A DNA stretch of 64,000 nucleotides from Pseudomonas sp. MWU13-2100 (GTDB lineage Bacteria > Pseudomonadota > Gammaproteobacteria > Pseudomonadales > Pseudomonadaceae). Made by a program: the position numbers and the translations under genes. Positions 1-7,962 of this stretch are shown one piece after another; positions within the stretch are counted from its first letter, which is position 1; each line of letters begins with the position of its first letter. Under the pieces are notes generated by a model. That model was not told where the DNA came from. It saw nothing but the letters and a program-made list of their open reading frames with translations, and did not search any database. Where the stretch lies: NCBI RefSeq assembly GCF_023242365.1, contig NZ_JALLIX010000004.1:62001-126000 (forward strand). The letters are read 5' to 3'.

Positions 1-512
1 CGATGATCACGCCTTTGGCCGAGCGCAGCAGGCGCGCCGTGCTGTCGTGAGGCAGGAGCATGCTGCCCATCGGCGTCAGCGTAGCGGCGGCCGTGGCCAG
101 CAACTTGGGGTCCAGACCGAACAGCATGGCCGAGCCGCTGGCCCCACCGAGCAGGCCCACGCCCCCTTCAATGAACACACAAGCGCCTTGGAAGTCCTCG
201 CGGAGCAGACTGCGGGCGGCGATCGAGTCTGCAACCAGCACTTTGTCGAACGACGTAAAGTCTTCGCTAGCGCCCGCTGCCCCGACGCTCTTGCCCCGCA
301 TGTGCAAGTTGACCTTGCCGAACCGCGGCAGGCGCGCGCCGACGCCCATGCCGACCCCGACCGAGCCATAGCGAAACTGCTGGTCGCCACCCCTTGGGGT
401 CGGTCAGTGTCAGTGCCCCGCCAACGGCGGCCGCGAACACTACGGTCAATCCGCCACAGCTGGCAGTCTTGTAGCGCCAGTCACTGACAGTTACAGGTAA
501 TGGGATTTGCAT
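1..512 (-). pseudogene. Frameshifted hypothetical gene, 5' part, running off the left edge
   Basis: An ATG at 512 follows a good ribosome binding site (AAGGA) and lies 10 bases after the stop of the upstream DUF3592 gene, so the two look like an operon. The first 41 codons give a protein-like N-terminus rich in Gly and Ala (MQIPLPVTVSDWRYKTASCG...), then the frame degrades at a GGGG run (minus strand, 393-390). Shifting frame there gives a continuous open frame to base 1, reading GDQQFRYGSVGVGMGVGARL onward and rich in glycine. Removing one G from the run would join the two halves. Either the gene is inactivated or the base is a sequencing error. The function is unknown. Confidence 0.6.
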
Positions 513-522
513 TTGAATATCC

Positions 523-960
523 TTATTTGGGCCGCGCCATCTGGCGCCGGCGCATCCATGCGGCCATGTGGTAGCCGCCCCCTGCGCTGAACACGATTGC
601 GAACAGGCCCGCCAGCAGGCTCGCACCCCATAGCGCGCCATGGTCTTCAATGATCGCGGTGCTGGAGGGTGCATCGGCGCGGTAGAGCACCGTCACTGAG
701 TCGCCCACCGCGTAGCCGAATATAAACCCGCTCTCGGGGTAGCTGACCGCCTTGCCCGTGGCGTCGGTGAAGTCAATTTGTGGGTGGCTGCCGCCCGCAT
801 TCAGGGCGCTGACATGCCCTTCGGCGCGTTGCGCCAGGGCCAGAAAGCCCAGCCGGTCTTCGACCAGCCATAGGGTGAGGTAGAGCAGACACAGGCCCAA
901 CGGGATGAAAATCAGCGCGCGGGGCAGATCGCCCCGGCCAGAAGATGGCGTCTTGGTCAT
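523..960 (-). CDS. DUF3592-type small membrane protein
   Basis: About 145 residues. I place the start at the ATG at 960, preceded by AAGGGA with good spacing; an in-frame upstream start at 1023 lacks this. One hydrophobic helix lies near residues 13-33 and a second near 112-135. Between them is an extracytoplasmic segment with the pattern HPQIDFTDATGKAVSYPES and VGDSVTVLYRADAPSSTAII, which is the typical DUF3592 layout (a loop carrying VxFxxxxG and YxxxxPxxxxI). The role of the family is unknown. It is probably co-transcribed with the frameshifted gene downstream. Confidence 0.75.
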   Translation of the reverse strand: MTKTPSSGRGDLPRALIFIPLGLCLLYLTLWLVEDRLGFLALAQRAEGHVSALNAGGSHPQIDFTDATGKAVSYPESGFIFGYAVGDSVTVLYRADAPSSTAIIEDHGALWGASLLAGLFAIVFSAGGGYHMAAWMRRRQMARPK

Positions 961-1093
961 GGCAGGTCCCTTGCGTCGTCCGTAAACGCCGGCTATTACA
1001 ATGAGCGGGTGGGTATCTGTCAATCGGATGGGGAAGAACTGCGCCTGGCGCTACCAAACCTCACGCAGTCCACCGCCGCGCTGACCCTTGGGG

Positions 1094-1115
1094 GCGGCAA
1101 CGTTCGCGTTGCCGC
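1094..1115. other. Perfect 9-bp hairpin with TTCG tetraloop
   Basis: GCGGCAACG and CGTTGCCGC form a perfect stem closed by TTCG, an exceptionally stable tetraloop when transcribed. It sits in the divergent gap between the DUF3592 gene and the tetR-type gene and has no T-tract on either side, so it is not an obvious intrinsic terminator. Its function is not known. Confidence 0.5.
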
Positions 1116-1160
1116 TGCGGCCGCCTCCATATAGACCCTCCCTTCGTAAAGAGCGGTCGC

Positions 1161-1190
1161 TTGACAGAAAGCCTACCTACTAGTAGGTTT
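1161..1190 (+). promoter_or_regulatory. Promoter and autoregulatory operator of the TetR-family gene
   Basis: A consensus -35 box TTGACA lies at 1161-1166. A perfect 14-bp palindrome ACCTACTAGTAGGT lies at 1175-1188, over the spacer and the expected -10 position (only a weak -10 at 1184-1189). A palindrome there is where a TetR-type repressor would block its own promoter. A related site precedes the next gene at 1917-1930. Confidence 0.65.
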
Positions 1191-1276
1191 ACAGCGCCTG
1201 GCCGCCCGCTGGTTGACTCCTCCTCCCAGGGGGCCAAGCATATCCGGCGTTGCGCGGTAACTTTATGGGATTGTCT

Positions 1277-1864
1277 ATGAACACAGAACTGTCTGCGAAG
1301 GCGACCGAGATTGCCGATTATGCCCAGTCGTTGCTGGCACTCGGGGGCTACAACAGCTTCAGTTATGCGGATATCGCCGAGCGGGTGCGCATCACCAAGG
1401 CGAGCATTCATCACCATTTCCCCAGCAAGGCCGAGTTGGTCCGCGTCGTGGTCGCCCGGTATCGCGAGCAAGCGCGGGAAGGCTTGGCGGCGCTAAGCCG
1501 ACAGATTGCCGATCCATTGGCACAGCTCAATGCCTATGTCGATTATTGGTCCACCTGTATCCGTAATGGCAGCTCGCCGTTCTGTATTTGCGCAATGCTG
1601 GCCGTCGAACTGCCGACGATTCCTGAAGAAGTCGCGACCGAAGTTCGCGGGCATTTCCAGGACCTGACGGATTGGCTCGCAGCGGTCCTCGAAAAGGGCA
1701 CCGCCACCGGGCAATTTCACTTGCAGGACAGCCCGACGATCGAGGCAAAGGCCTTCATGGCCAGCGTGCATGGAGCAATGCTGGCCGCACGAGGGTTCGC
1801 TGATCCCGAATCCTTCAAGACGCTTGTTCAGTTGTCCATCAGCAGGCTGACTTCAGCTCGCTGA
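1277..1864 (+). CDS. TetR/AcrR-family transcriptional repressor
   Basis: About 195 residues. The N-terminal helix-turn-helix reads SYADIAERVRITKASIHHHF followed by PSKAEL, the classical TetR DNA-binding signature. The C-terminal half is a helical ligand-binding and dimerisation domain with two cysteines (FCICAML) that could sense electrophiles, though this is only a guess. The ATG at 1277 has a weak GGGA motif; the ATG at 1265 and TTG at 1250 are alternatives. It is followed by an intrinsic terminator and then by a membrane-protein gene with a similar operator. It therefore probably represses itself and that neighbour. The inducer is unknown. Confidence 0.88.
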   Translation: MNTELSAKATEIADYAQSLLALGGYNSFSYADIAERVRITKASIHHHFPSKAELVRVVVARYREQAREGLAALSRQIADPLAQLNAYVDYWSTCIRNGSSPFCICAMLAVELPTIPEEVATEVRGHFQDLTDWLAAVLEKGTATGQFHLQDSPTIEAKAFMASVHGAMLAARGFADPESFKTLVQLSISRLTSAR

Positions 1865-1875
1865 TCCGTCTTGAG

Positions 1876-1902
1876 AAGACCGGTGCAGGCCGGTCTTTTT
1901 TT
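1876..1902 (+). terminator. Intrinsic terminator after the tetR-type gene
   Basis: AAGACCGG (1876-1883) and CCGGTCTT (1890-1897) form an 8-bp stem with a 6-base loop and run into a T-tract. It lies 12 bases after the repressor stop codon. Confidence 0.85.
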
Positions 1903-1916
1903 CACCCTCACACCCA

Positions 1917-1930
1917 ACCAACTAGTAGAG
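1917..1930. promoter_or_regulatory. Second TetR-type operator, imperfect
   Basis: ACCAACTAGTAGAG matches the perfect palindrome at 1175-1188 in 11 to 12 of 14 positions, sharing the ACTAGTAG core. It lies 12 bases before the ATG of the membrane-protein gene and after the terminator, so it probably places this gene under the same repressor. The promoter itself is not clear by eye. Confidence 0.5.
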
Positions 1931-1941
1931 AGACATCCACC

Positions 1942-2445
1942 ATGACTCACCCTATATCGTCTTTAGGCGCCATCCATACCGTTATCAGCCTGATTCCGGT
2001 TATTGCGGGCGCCTACAGCTTTATCCGCTATGACAAGATCGACCCGAAGACGCCCGCCGGCAGTCTCTACCTCATCAGTTTGACGCTAACGGTCGCCACG
2101 TCCTTCGGGGTCTCCAGTACCGGTGGTTTAAATGCCGGGCATGCGTTTGGCCTCTTTGTACTGCTTGTCGCCTATGCCGGTGCGTGGGCGCCAAAGATGA
2201 GTTTTCTGGGGCGCGCCCGTCCGTATCTGGGCGCCTTCGGACTGTCGTTCAGTTTCCTCCTGTCATTCGTGCCTGCTACCAATGAAACCCTGACCCGCCT
2301 GCCCCTCTCGCATCCGCTGGCCGATCATCCGATGGCACCCGTGGTGCTGAACACGCTAGTGGTGTGGCTAGGCTTCTTCATCGTGGGGTTTGTTGCACAA
2401 TGCCGGCAGATTTATTCACGGAACAAGGCCTTGGTACAAACATAA
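1942..2445 (+). CDS. Small polytopic membrane protein, unknown function
   Basis: 167 residues with about four hydrophobic helices: near residues 8-26, 40-60, 68-85 and 95-115, plus one near 135-155 (VVLNTLVVWLGFFIVGFVAQ). The N-terminal pattern, a helix followed by YDKIDPKTPAGSLY, resembles small DUF2306-like or uncharacterised membrane proteins found next to TetR regulators. I do not recognise a catalytic motif. It sits downstream of the repressor with a shared operator sequence, so it is likely the repressor's main target. It is convergent with the MFS gene that follows. Confidence 0.7.
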   Translation: MTHPISSLGAIHTVISLIPVIAGAYSFIRYDKIDPKTPAGSLYLISLTLTVATSFGVSSTGGLNAGHAFGLFVLLVAYAGAWAPKMSFLGRARPYLGAFGLSFSFLLSFVPATNETLTRLPLSHPLADHPMAPVVLNTLVVWLGFFIVGFVAQCRQIYSRNKALVQT

Positions 2446-2472
2446 CGCGGGATCATCAGACAGTTACGCGGC

Positions 2473-3606
2473 TCAAGCACGGTATCCCCTCGGCATCATC
2501 GCCAGCAGCAATCCCAACGAGCCGCATACCAGCAAAGTCAGGCCCAACGCCTGGGACCACGCCGCCAGCAACATCCCCACCCCCATCAGCAAGTAATACA
2601 ACAAGCCGAACAACGCACCGGCGGTGCCCAATCGATCAGCATAGTTCGAGAGCGCCGACCCCAGGACATTGGGAATCGCCATGCCAAACGCCAGCACCAC
2701 CAGCAGCATCGCCAGCACAAACAGCGCGCTGTCCTGCAGCAGCCATACGCCCACGCCGCCCGACAATCCCGCCAGCGCAGCCATACGGATCAACTGGGCA
2801 CCGCTCAATCCTCGGCGCAACAAGCGTTTGTTGAACCAGGCACCCAGGCCCGACCCCATGGCCAGCACCACACCACTGTAACCGAACAGACGGCCACTCG
2901 ACCCCAGCGTTTCAAACATGAAGGGCGCGAGGCTGTAGTAGCTGAACAGGGCAATGTTGAACACCGCTACCAACAGCGCCGAGCGCCAGAGTTCCAGGTC
3001 CCGCAGCATGCGCCACAACGTCTCGAACAGACCGGCAGTGACCAACTGCTGCGGCCGGGTTTCCGGCAGCGCTCGCCAGGACCACAGCGCCAACCCCAGG
3101 GACAACAGCAACAGACACCCCAGCATGCCTCGATAACCGAAGGCCTGCACCAGACTCGCCCCACCAAACAGGCCGATTGCCGGGCTGGCGGCCAACGCAA
3201 TGCCCACCAGCGAAAACACCTGCGCCAACTGCGCACCGCTGAAGCGGTCGCGCAGCAGGGTCTGCGTGACCACCGAGCCCACCGCCGCACCAAACGCGGC
3301 CAACACCTGGGCAACCAACAGTGCCTCAAAGGTGCGGGAGGCCAGCGCCAGCACCGACGCCGCGGCGTACAACAACAGCCCCGCGAGCATGGCCGGCCGC
3401 CGCCCGATCCGATCACACAGCCGCCCCCACAGCACCACACCGAAGGCGAAGGACAGGAAGTACACCGACAGGGTTTGCGCCGCCTGCCCCGGCCCCACGG
3501 CAAAGGCCCGGCTGATATCCGCCAGCGCAGGGCTGTAGAGGGTTTGCGCGATTTGCGGGAACATCAACAGGGCAATCGCCAGCCCCAACCACTTTGTTGA
3601 CTTCAT
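2473..3606 (-). CDS. Bcr/CflA-type MFS drug efflux transporter
   Basis: About 377 residues with 12 predicted membrane helices. Motif A of the drug:H+ antiporters is present between helices 2 and 3 (GRLCDRIGRRP), and the start MKSTKWLGLAIALL followed by YSPALADISRAF is typical of the DHA1 Bcr subfamily. The ATG at 3606 is chosen; a GTG lies one codon upstream. The gene is divergent from an AraC-family regulator, the same arrangement as NimT and NimR in Escherichia coli, so the regulator most likely controls this pump. The substrate cannot be read from sequence; a small toxic organic molecule is the expectation. Confidence 0.85.
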   Translation of the reverse strand: MKSTKWLGLAIALLMFPQIAQTLYSPALADISRAFAVGPGQAAQTLSVYFLSFAFGVVLWGRLCDRIGRRPAMLAGLLLYAAASVLALASRTFEALLVAQVLAAFGAAVGSVVTQTLLRDRFSGAQLAQVFSLVGIALAASPAIGLFGGASLVQAFGYRGMLGCLLLLSLGLALWSWRALPETRPQQLVTAGLFETLWRMLRDLELWRSALLVAVFNIALFSYYSLAPFMFETLGSSGRLFGYSGVVLAMGSGLGAWFNKRLLRRGLSGAQLIRMAALAGLSGGVGVWLLQDSALFVLAMLLVVLAFGMAIPNVLGSALSNYADRLGTAGALFGLLYYLLMGVGMLLAAWSQALGLTLLVCGSLGLLLAMMPRGYRA

Positions 3607-3705
3607 CACGGCTGCACTCGCCAGAAAAACAGGCGGCCAGTTTGAAGCGTGTCAAATGTCGTATTATCAAGACTCGGACAACTAATCATTGAAATCGGAC
3701 AATCG

Positions 3706-4470
3706 ATGGCCTGGCTCGACGCCCATGACGCGTTCAACCCCGACCGGTACCCGGCGCCGGTGATTGGTCTCGCGTCCACGCTGGGCGATCACGACTCCGG
3801 CCTCCATCAACATCAACGAGGTCAGCTGCTGTTTACTCATCAGGGCTGCACACGCATCACGCTGGCGCAGCAACTGTGCCTGCTGCCGCCCTCCCGCGCC
3901 GCCTGGATCCCCGCGGGCGTGAAACACCGCGCCGTGATGCAGCAGGCCGTGGACTATCGATCAATTTATCTGTCAGCCGAGTTATGCGCCGAACTGCCAC
4001 GGCAGGTCTGCGTGATCGCCGTCACGCCGCTGTTGCGCGCCGTCCTGGAGCCCATCGCCACGGCCGACTTCGACACCGATTGGCGGCAAGGCAAATTCGT
4101 CCATTTGCTGGGGCTGTGCCTCAGCGAAATTCGCGACGCGGTGCGCCAGCCCATGCTGTTACCCCTGCCCCGGGACCGGCGCTTGAAGCCACTGCTGGCC
4201 ATGCCCGAACAACTGCCGCCGAGTGTCCAGACACTCGAGCAGCAAATCGGCGCCAGCAGCCGGACCATCGGCCGTATTTTCCAGCGCGAGACCGGCATGA
4301 GCTATCAGCAATGGCGGCAACAATGGCGGTTGATGCGGGCCATCGAGCTGCTGTCCACCGGCCGCAGCCTCAGCTACAGCGCCTTCGAACTGGGCTTTTC
4401 CAGCGACAGCGCGTTTATTGCGTTCTTCAGGGACCTGACCGGCACGACACCGGGGGCGTGGCTCAAGTAA
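3706..4470 (+). CDS. AraC-family regulator with cupin-like N-terminus (NimR-like)
   Basis: About 254 residues from the ATG at 3706; a GTG at 3649 would add 19 residues. The N-terminal half is an AraC-type sensor with HxHxRGQLLF and WIPAGVKH (cupin-like). The C-terminal 85 residues carry two helix-turn-helix motifs (SVQTLEQQIGASSRTIGRIF and SYSAFELGFSSDSAFIAFFR) and end in the family's TPGAWL. It is divergent from the MFS pump at 2473-3606 with about 100 bases between them, so it is its probable activator or repressor. The ligand is unknown. Confidence 0.87.
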   Translation: MAWLDAHDAFNPDRYPAPVIGLASTLGDHDSGLHQHQRGQLLFTHQGCTRITLAQQLCLLPPSRAAWIPAGVKHRAVMQQAVDYRSIYLSAELCAELPRQVCVIAVTPLLRAVLEPIATADFDTDWRQGKFVHLLGLCLSEIRDAVRQPMLLPLPRDRRLKPLLAMPEQLPPSVQTLEQQIGASSRTIGRIFQRETGMSYQQWRQQWRLMRAIELLSTGRSLSYSAFELGFSSDSAFIAFFRDLTGTTPGAWLK

Positions 4471-4786
4471 CCCCGCTCAACCGTACCGATGCGCCGATGG
4501 ACGCTGAACGAAATGAAGCGCTAGTTAGGCGCTGAACTGGAGAAGGTCACCCATGGCCGGACGGGCGGACCACGCATGAAGTCTCGCCAATCGGCTGTGG
4601 GCAACCTAAGCACATCTACGCGCAGCAAGCGACGCCACTTCCTACATTTAACCCGGAAGCAACTGGCTATCTCGACCCATTGAGAAGGAGACATCATGAA
4701 TAGATCAACGGTGGTGTCTGACGCGTTTTCAACCATCAGCGTGCCACCGGAAAAAACGGAGTCGCGTAGAGGCTTGGGAGGCCGAA

Positions 4787-5560
4787 GTGCAAAACCTGGC
4801 ATCAAAATCCTCTCTGACACGAACAGAGAAACAACGGCTCCAAAAAACCGAAGATCTGGGTCGAGAACTGCATGGCTCGATCAGCGAACTGCGCACCGAA
4901 ATCAAAGATCTCAGCGAATCGGTCGAAGCCCAAAGTGCACAGATAAGCGCTCTTGGCCTGGCCGCGGCTAATCACGGAAACGAGCTGCGCACTGAAATCA
5001 GAGAGCAAGGCAGCGAATTTCACTCGGCAATGGAAAAACAAAGCAACGAGCTTCGTGCCGAAATCAGAGAGCAAGGCAACGAATTTCGCTCGGCAATGGA
5101 AAAACAAAGCAACGAGCTTCGAGCCGAAATCAGAGAGCAAGGCAACGAATTTCGCTCGGCAATGGAAAAACAAAGCAATGAGCTTCGAGCCGAAATCAGA
5201 GAGCAAGGCAACGAATTTCACTCGGCAATGGAAAAACAAAGCAACGAGCTTCGTGCCGAAATCAGAGAGCAAGGCAACGAACTTCGCCTTGCAATAGAAA
5301 AACAGAGCCATGAGTTCTGGATGGCTATGGAAAAGCAAAGCAATGCGCTTCGTAACGAAACCAAGGGCCAGGGCGTCGAGCTACGGGTTGCAATCAAAGA
5401 GCAGGAAACTGCTCTCCAACTGCTCGCTGTCAAACTAGAAGCCTCCAACAAAGAGGTCGAGTCGAAATTCAAGCTCGTGTACTGGCAGCTCGGCATTGTC
5501 CTCGTCACTGTGGCGCTTCCACTGACCAAAACAGCCTTCGACTACATCGTAGGCAAATAG
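4787..5560 (+). CDS. Repeat-built coiled-coil protein with C-terminal membrane anchor
   Basis: 257 residues. Residues 65-174 are five near-identical 22-residue units (NELRAEIREQG + NEFRSAMEKQS), each two hendecads, predicting one long coiled coil. The C-terminus has one hydrophobic helix (LVYWQLGIVLVTVALPLTKT), giving a tail-anchored architecture like DUF1640 / CCDC90 proteins. The GTG at 4787 has an excellent Shine-Dalgarno (GGGAGG, 4776-4781). However, an ATG at 4696 with an equally strong AAGGAG (4685-4690) opens another frame that meets an A6 run at 4751-4756. Loss of one A would fuse that frame to this gene and add about 30 residues. The function is unknown. Confidence 0.75.
   Translation: MQNLASKSSLTRTEKQRLQKTEDLGRELHGSISELRTEIKDLSESVEAQSAQISALGLAAANHGNELRTEIREQGSEFHSAMEKQSNELRAEIREQGNEFRSAMEKQSNELRAEIREQGNEFRSAMEKQSNELRAEIREQGNEFHSAMEKQSNELRAEIREQGNELRLAIEKQSHEFWMAMEKQSNALRNETKGQGVELRVAIKEQETALQLLAVKLEASNKEVESKFKLVYWQLGIVLVTVALPLTKTAFDYIVGK
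4979..5308 (+). repeat. Five tandem 66-bp repeats inside the coiled-coil gene
   Basis: Units start at 4979, 5045, 5111, 5177 and 5243, each 66 bases (22 codons), with only a few substitutions between copies; partial, more diverged units continue to about 5400. The near identity at DNA level suggests recent duplication, and copy number is likely to vary between strains. The repeat keeps minus-strand frames open, which creates spurious antisense ORFs. Confidence 0.9.
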
Positions 5561-5900
5561 CTTTTTGTTGATCGCAGCAGCGCGTCAGAACAGGCACGTA
5601 TTGCGCCAGCCTACGCCGTGCCGGCAAGAGCCACTGCGATGCAGGCACAAATCCAGGCCGGCAGCCCCCTTCTCGACATACGAAGCCCGTCAAGCCAAGC
5701 GCCGTGCGTTCATGCGCTCTTCAAAGACCTGAGCGCCCCTCCTCGGGCGCCGGGCAAAAAAATGATCGATTCAAGCAAAGCAACCCCAATACTCAGCCAC
5801 GAAAAAGCTAATTAATGATTTTTTCAGTCATTAACTCTTGCTAATCACGATCACTTCAATCACTCTCGTTCCAATTACAACAAAACGAGAGACCCTCTTC
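5561..5900 (+). promoter_or_regulatory. Control region of the sugar-acid operon, with dyad at 5812-5834
   Basis: This 340-base gap holds no convincing gene. It contains a GC-rich hairpin (5733-5750, GCGCCC / GGGCGC) and, 67 bases before the first gene of the operon, a perfect inverted repeat TTAATGA-N9-TCATTAA (5812-5834). The dyad is a good operator candidate for the DeoR-family regulator encoded at the end of the operon (12783-13550) or for another repressor. No -10/-35 pair was convincing. Confidence 0.5.
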
Positions 5901-6782
5901 ATGAAATTCCACGGCATCGTTCCCGCTTTAGTCACCCCGTTTACCGCCGACCAGCGTTTGGACGAAAAGGCCCTGCGCGGCCTGGTCGAAAGCCTGATCG
6001 AAGCCGGTGTTCATGGCCTGTTCGTGCTGGGCACCAACGGCGAATTTTTTGCCCTGTCCGATGAAGAAAAACTCGAAATCGTCCGTATCACCCTCGACGC
6101 CTCGGCGGGCCGTTTGCCCGTAATGGTCGGTACCGGGGCGTTCAGCACCCACGAAGTGATTGAAATGAACAAACGCGTCGAAGGCATGGGCGCCGATGCG
6201 TTGTCCGTTATCACCCCATACTTCAATGCCGTCAGCCAAGCAGAACTGATCAAGCATTACGAAGCCATCGGTAACGCCACCTCGTTGCCGGTGATGATGT
6301 ACAACATTCCGGCCAAGACCGGCATGTCCATCGGTATGGGCGCCGTGGCCACCTTGTCGCAACATCCACAGATCAAAGGCATCAAGGACAGTGCCGGCAA
6401 CTTCGACAACCTGGTGCAGATGATCAAATACCGCAGCGACGACTTCGCGGTATTCGCCGGCACTGACTCCCTGATCTACTGGAACCTGCTGGCCGGCGGC
6501 GACGGTGCCGTGGCCGCCACCGCCAATGCCGTGCCTCATGTGGTCATGTCCATCTGGAATCAGTTCCAGGCCGGCAACCATGACGCCGCCAAAGCCGCCC
6601 AGGAACTATTGCGTCCGCTGCGCGATGCTTTCGCCCTGGGCACCATGCCCTCTGTGCTGAAAAAAGCTACCGACCTGTTGAACGTGCCGGTCGGCCCCTG
6701 CCGCGCGCCGGTTACGTCCCTCGATGCGGCGACCACGCAAAAACTCGAAGAGATCCTGGCTGTTTACCACCAAAACGCCTGA
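5901..6782 (+). CDS. DapA-family (dihydrodipicolinate synthase / N-acetylneuraminate lyase) aldolase or dehydratase
   Basis: 293 residues, the usual length for the family. The start MKFHGIVPALVTPF at 5901 is family-typical; an upstream in-frame start at 5838 is unlikely. Class I aldolase features are visible: GTNGEF (substrate carboxylate binding), YFNAVSQ and MMYNIPAKTG (catalytic Tyr), and IKGIKDSAGN with the Schiff-base Lys. The sequence does not look like housekeeping DapA. As the first gene of an operon with a four-carbon-acid kinase and PdxA2, it most likely acts on a 2-keto-3-deoxy sugar acid, either splitting it to pyruvate plus an aldehyde or dehydrating it. The exact substrate is unknown. 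Confidence 0.8.
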   Translation: MKFHGIVPALVTPFTADQRLDEKALRGLVESLIEAGVHGLFVLGTNGEFFALSDEEKLEIVRITLDASAGRLPVMVGTGAFSTHEVIEMNKRVEGMGADALSVITPYFNAVSQAELIKHYEAIGNATSLPVMMYNIPAKTGMSIGMGAVATLSQHPQIKGIKDSAGNFDNLVQMIKYRSDDFAVFAGTDSLIYWNLLAGGDGAVAATANAVPHVVMSIWNQFQAGNHDAAKAAQELLRPLRDAFALGTMPSVLKKATDLLNVPVGPCRAPVTSLDAATTQKLEEILAVYHQNA

Positions 6783-6792
6783 GGGGGCTGAC

Positions 6793-7962
6793 ATGTCCGC
6801 GACCTATCACTTCCAGACCGTCAAGAACATCATCCACGGCCCCGGCAGCCTGGAGCAGTTGGGCGAAAAACTTTATCTACTGGACACCCCGCTCAAGCAG
6901 GTGCTGCTGGTCACCCAGCAGTCCATGCACCGCCTCGGTGTCACCGCGAAGATCAAAGAGCAGCTCACCAGACGTGGCATCGCCGTGCAGACGATTGATA
7001 ACGTCGAAATCGAACCGACCCTGGAAAACATCGAGCGGGTCTTTCACGAGCAGGTCGCCCCCTTTGCACCGGACGCGTTGATCGCCGTGGGCGGCGGCAG
7101 CGTGCTCGATGCGGCCAAGCTGTTCGCCGTGATGCTGACCAACGATACCCCGCTCAAGGCGCTGCTCGGGATCGACAAGGTGGGCAACCCCGGCAAGCCG
7201 ATGGTGCTGATTCCGACCACCTCGGGCACCGGCTCCGAAGTCACGCCCAACGCCATCGTTACCTTGCCCGACGAAGAATTGAAGATCGGTGTCGTCAGCC
7301 GTCACTTGCTGCCAGACCTGGTGATCCTCGACCCGTTGCTGACCCTGAGCCTGCCCAAGGCGATCACCGCCGCTACTGGCATGGATGCGTTTACCCACTC
7401 CCTGGAATCGTTTATTTCCACCAAGGCCAACCCCATCAGCGACACCTTTGCCCTGGAATCCATGCGCCTGATCGCCGGCAGCATCGTCGAGGCCTATCAA
7501 CAGCCCGACTCGGTGCGGGCCCGTGGCGATATGCTGCTGGGTTCGATGTACGGCGGCCTGGCACTGACCGGAGCCGGCACCGCCGCCGTGCATGCCCTGG
7601 CCTATCCGCTGGGCGGCAAGTTCCATGTCACCCATGGCGTCGCCAACGCGATGCTGCTGCCCCATGTCATGGCCTTCAACCTGGACAGCTGCGCCGGTCG
7701 CCTCAAACGCGCCGCCTGTATCTGTGGCGTAGCCCTGGAAAGCGACAGCGACGAAGCGGCCGCCGGCAAACTGATCGAACAGATCAGCGAGTGGACGGCG
7801 ACCCTGAACATTCCGCAGAACCTGCGCGAATTCGGCGTGGCCGAAGAGCATCTGGCCGACATGGCGGTGGCCGCGTCGAAGGTGACGCGCTTGATGGCGA
7901 ACAACCCCAAGGCCCTCAGCCTCGACGATATCCAGCAGCTTTATGGGTGCCTGCTGCCATGA
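6793..7962 (+). CDS. Iron-containing (type III) alcohol dehydrogenase
   Basis: 389 residues. The nucleotide motif GGGSVLDAAK (near residue 97) and PTTSGTGSEVT are characteristic of group III Fe-dependent dehydrogenases. Metal-binding residues are seen in DAFTHSLESF and in AVHALAYPLGGKFHVTHGVAN (several His). It starts 10 bases after the DapA-family gene with GAGGGG upstream, and its TGA overlaps the ATG of the kinase gene, indicating tight co-expression. It would interconvert an aldehyde or keto group with an alcohol, for example reducing the aldehyde made by the upstream lyase or oxidising a sugar alcohol that feeds the pathway. The direction is not decided by sequence. Confidence 0.85.
   Translation: MSATYHFQTVKNIIHGPGSLEQLGEKLYLLDTPLKQVLLVTQQSMHRLGVTAKIKEQLTRRGIAVQTIDNVEIEPTLENIERVFHEQVAPFAPDALIAVGGGSVLDAAKLFAVMLTNDTPLKALLGIDKVGNPGKPMVLIPTTSGTGSEVTPNAIVTLPDEELKIGVVSRHLLPDLVILDPLLTLSLPKAITAATGMDAFTHSLESFISTKANPISDTFALESMRLIAGSIVEAYQQPDSVRARGDMLLGSMYGGLALTGAGTAAVHALAYPLGGKFHVTHGVANAMLLPHVMAFNLDSCAGRLKRAACICGVALESDSDEAAAGKLIEQISEWTATLNIPQNLREFGVAEEHLADMAVAASKVTRLMANNPKALSLDDIQQLYGCLLP

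Noticed and set aside
267..674. 135-residue minus-strand ORF as a single gene
   Set aside because: Its upstream half overlaps the DUF3592 gene; only the part from 512 to about 390 is credible, and the better frame continues elsewhere after the G run.
4802..5338. 178-residue minus-strand ORF over the 66-bp repeats
   Set aside because: It is the antisense of the repeat array; periodicity keeps several frames open. It has no ribosome binding site and the plus-strand product has a sensible coiled-coil and membrane anchor.
4979..5400. CRISPR-like spacing of repeats
   Set aside because: The repeats are tandem 66-bp coding units in frame without unique spacers, and no cas genes are near.
5733..5766. 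GC-rich hairpin followed by A7, considered as a terminator
   Set aside because: On the plus strand the tail is A, not T; on the minus strand the T-run precedes the hairpin, so neither direction fits an intrinsic terminator.
7791..7958. Upstream extension of the DUF1537 kinase frame into the alcohol dehydrogenase gene
   Set aside because: The family N-terminus (RLLIIADDLSGAADC) begins just after the ATG at 7959, which overlaps the upstream stop in the usual ATGA manner.
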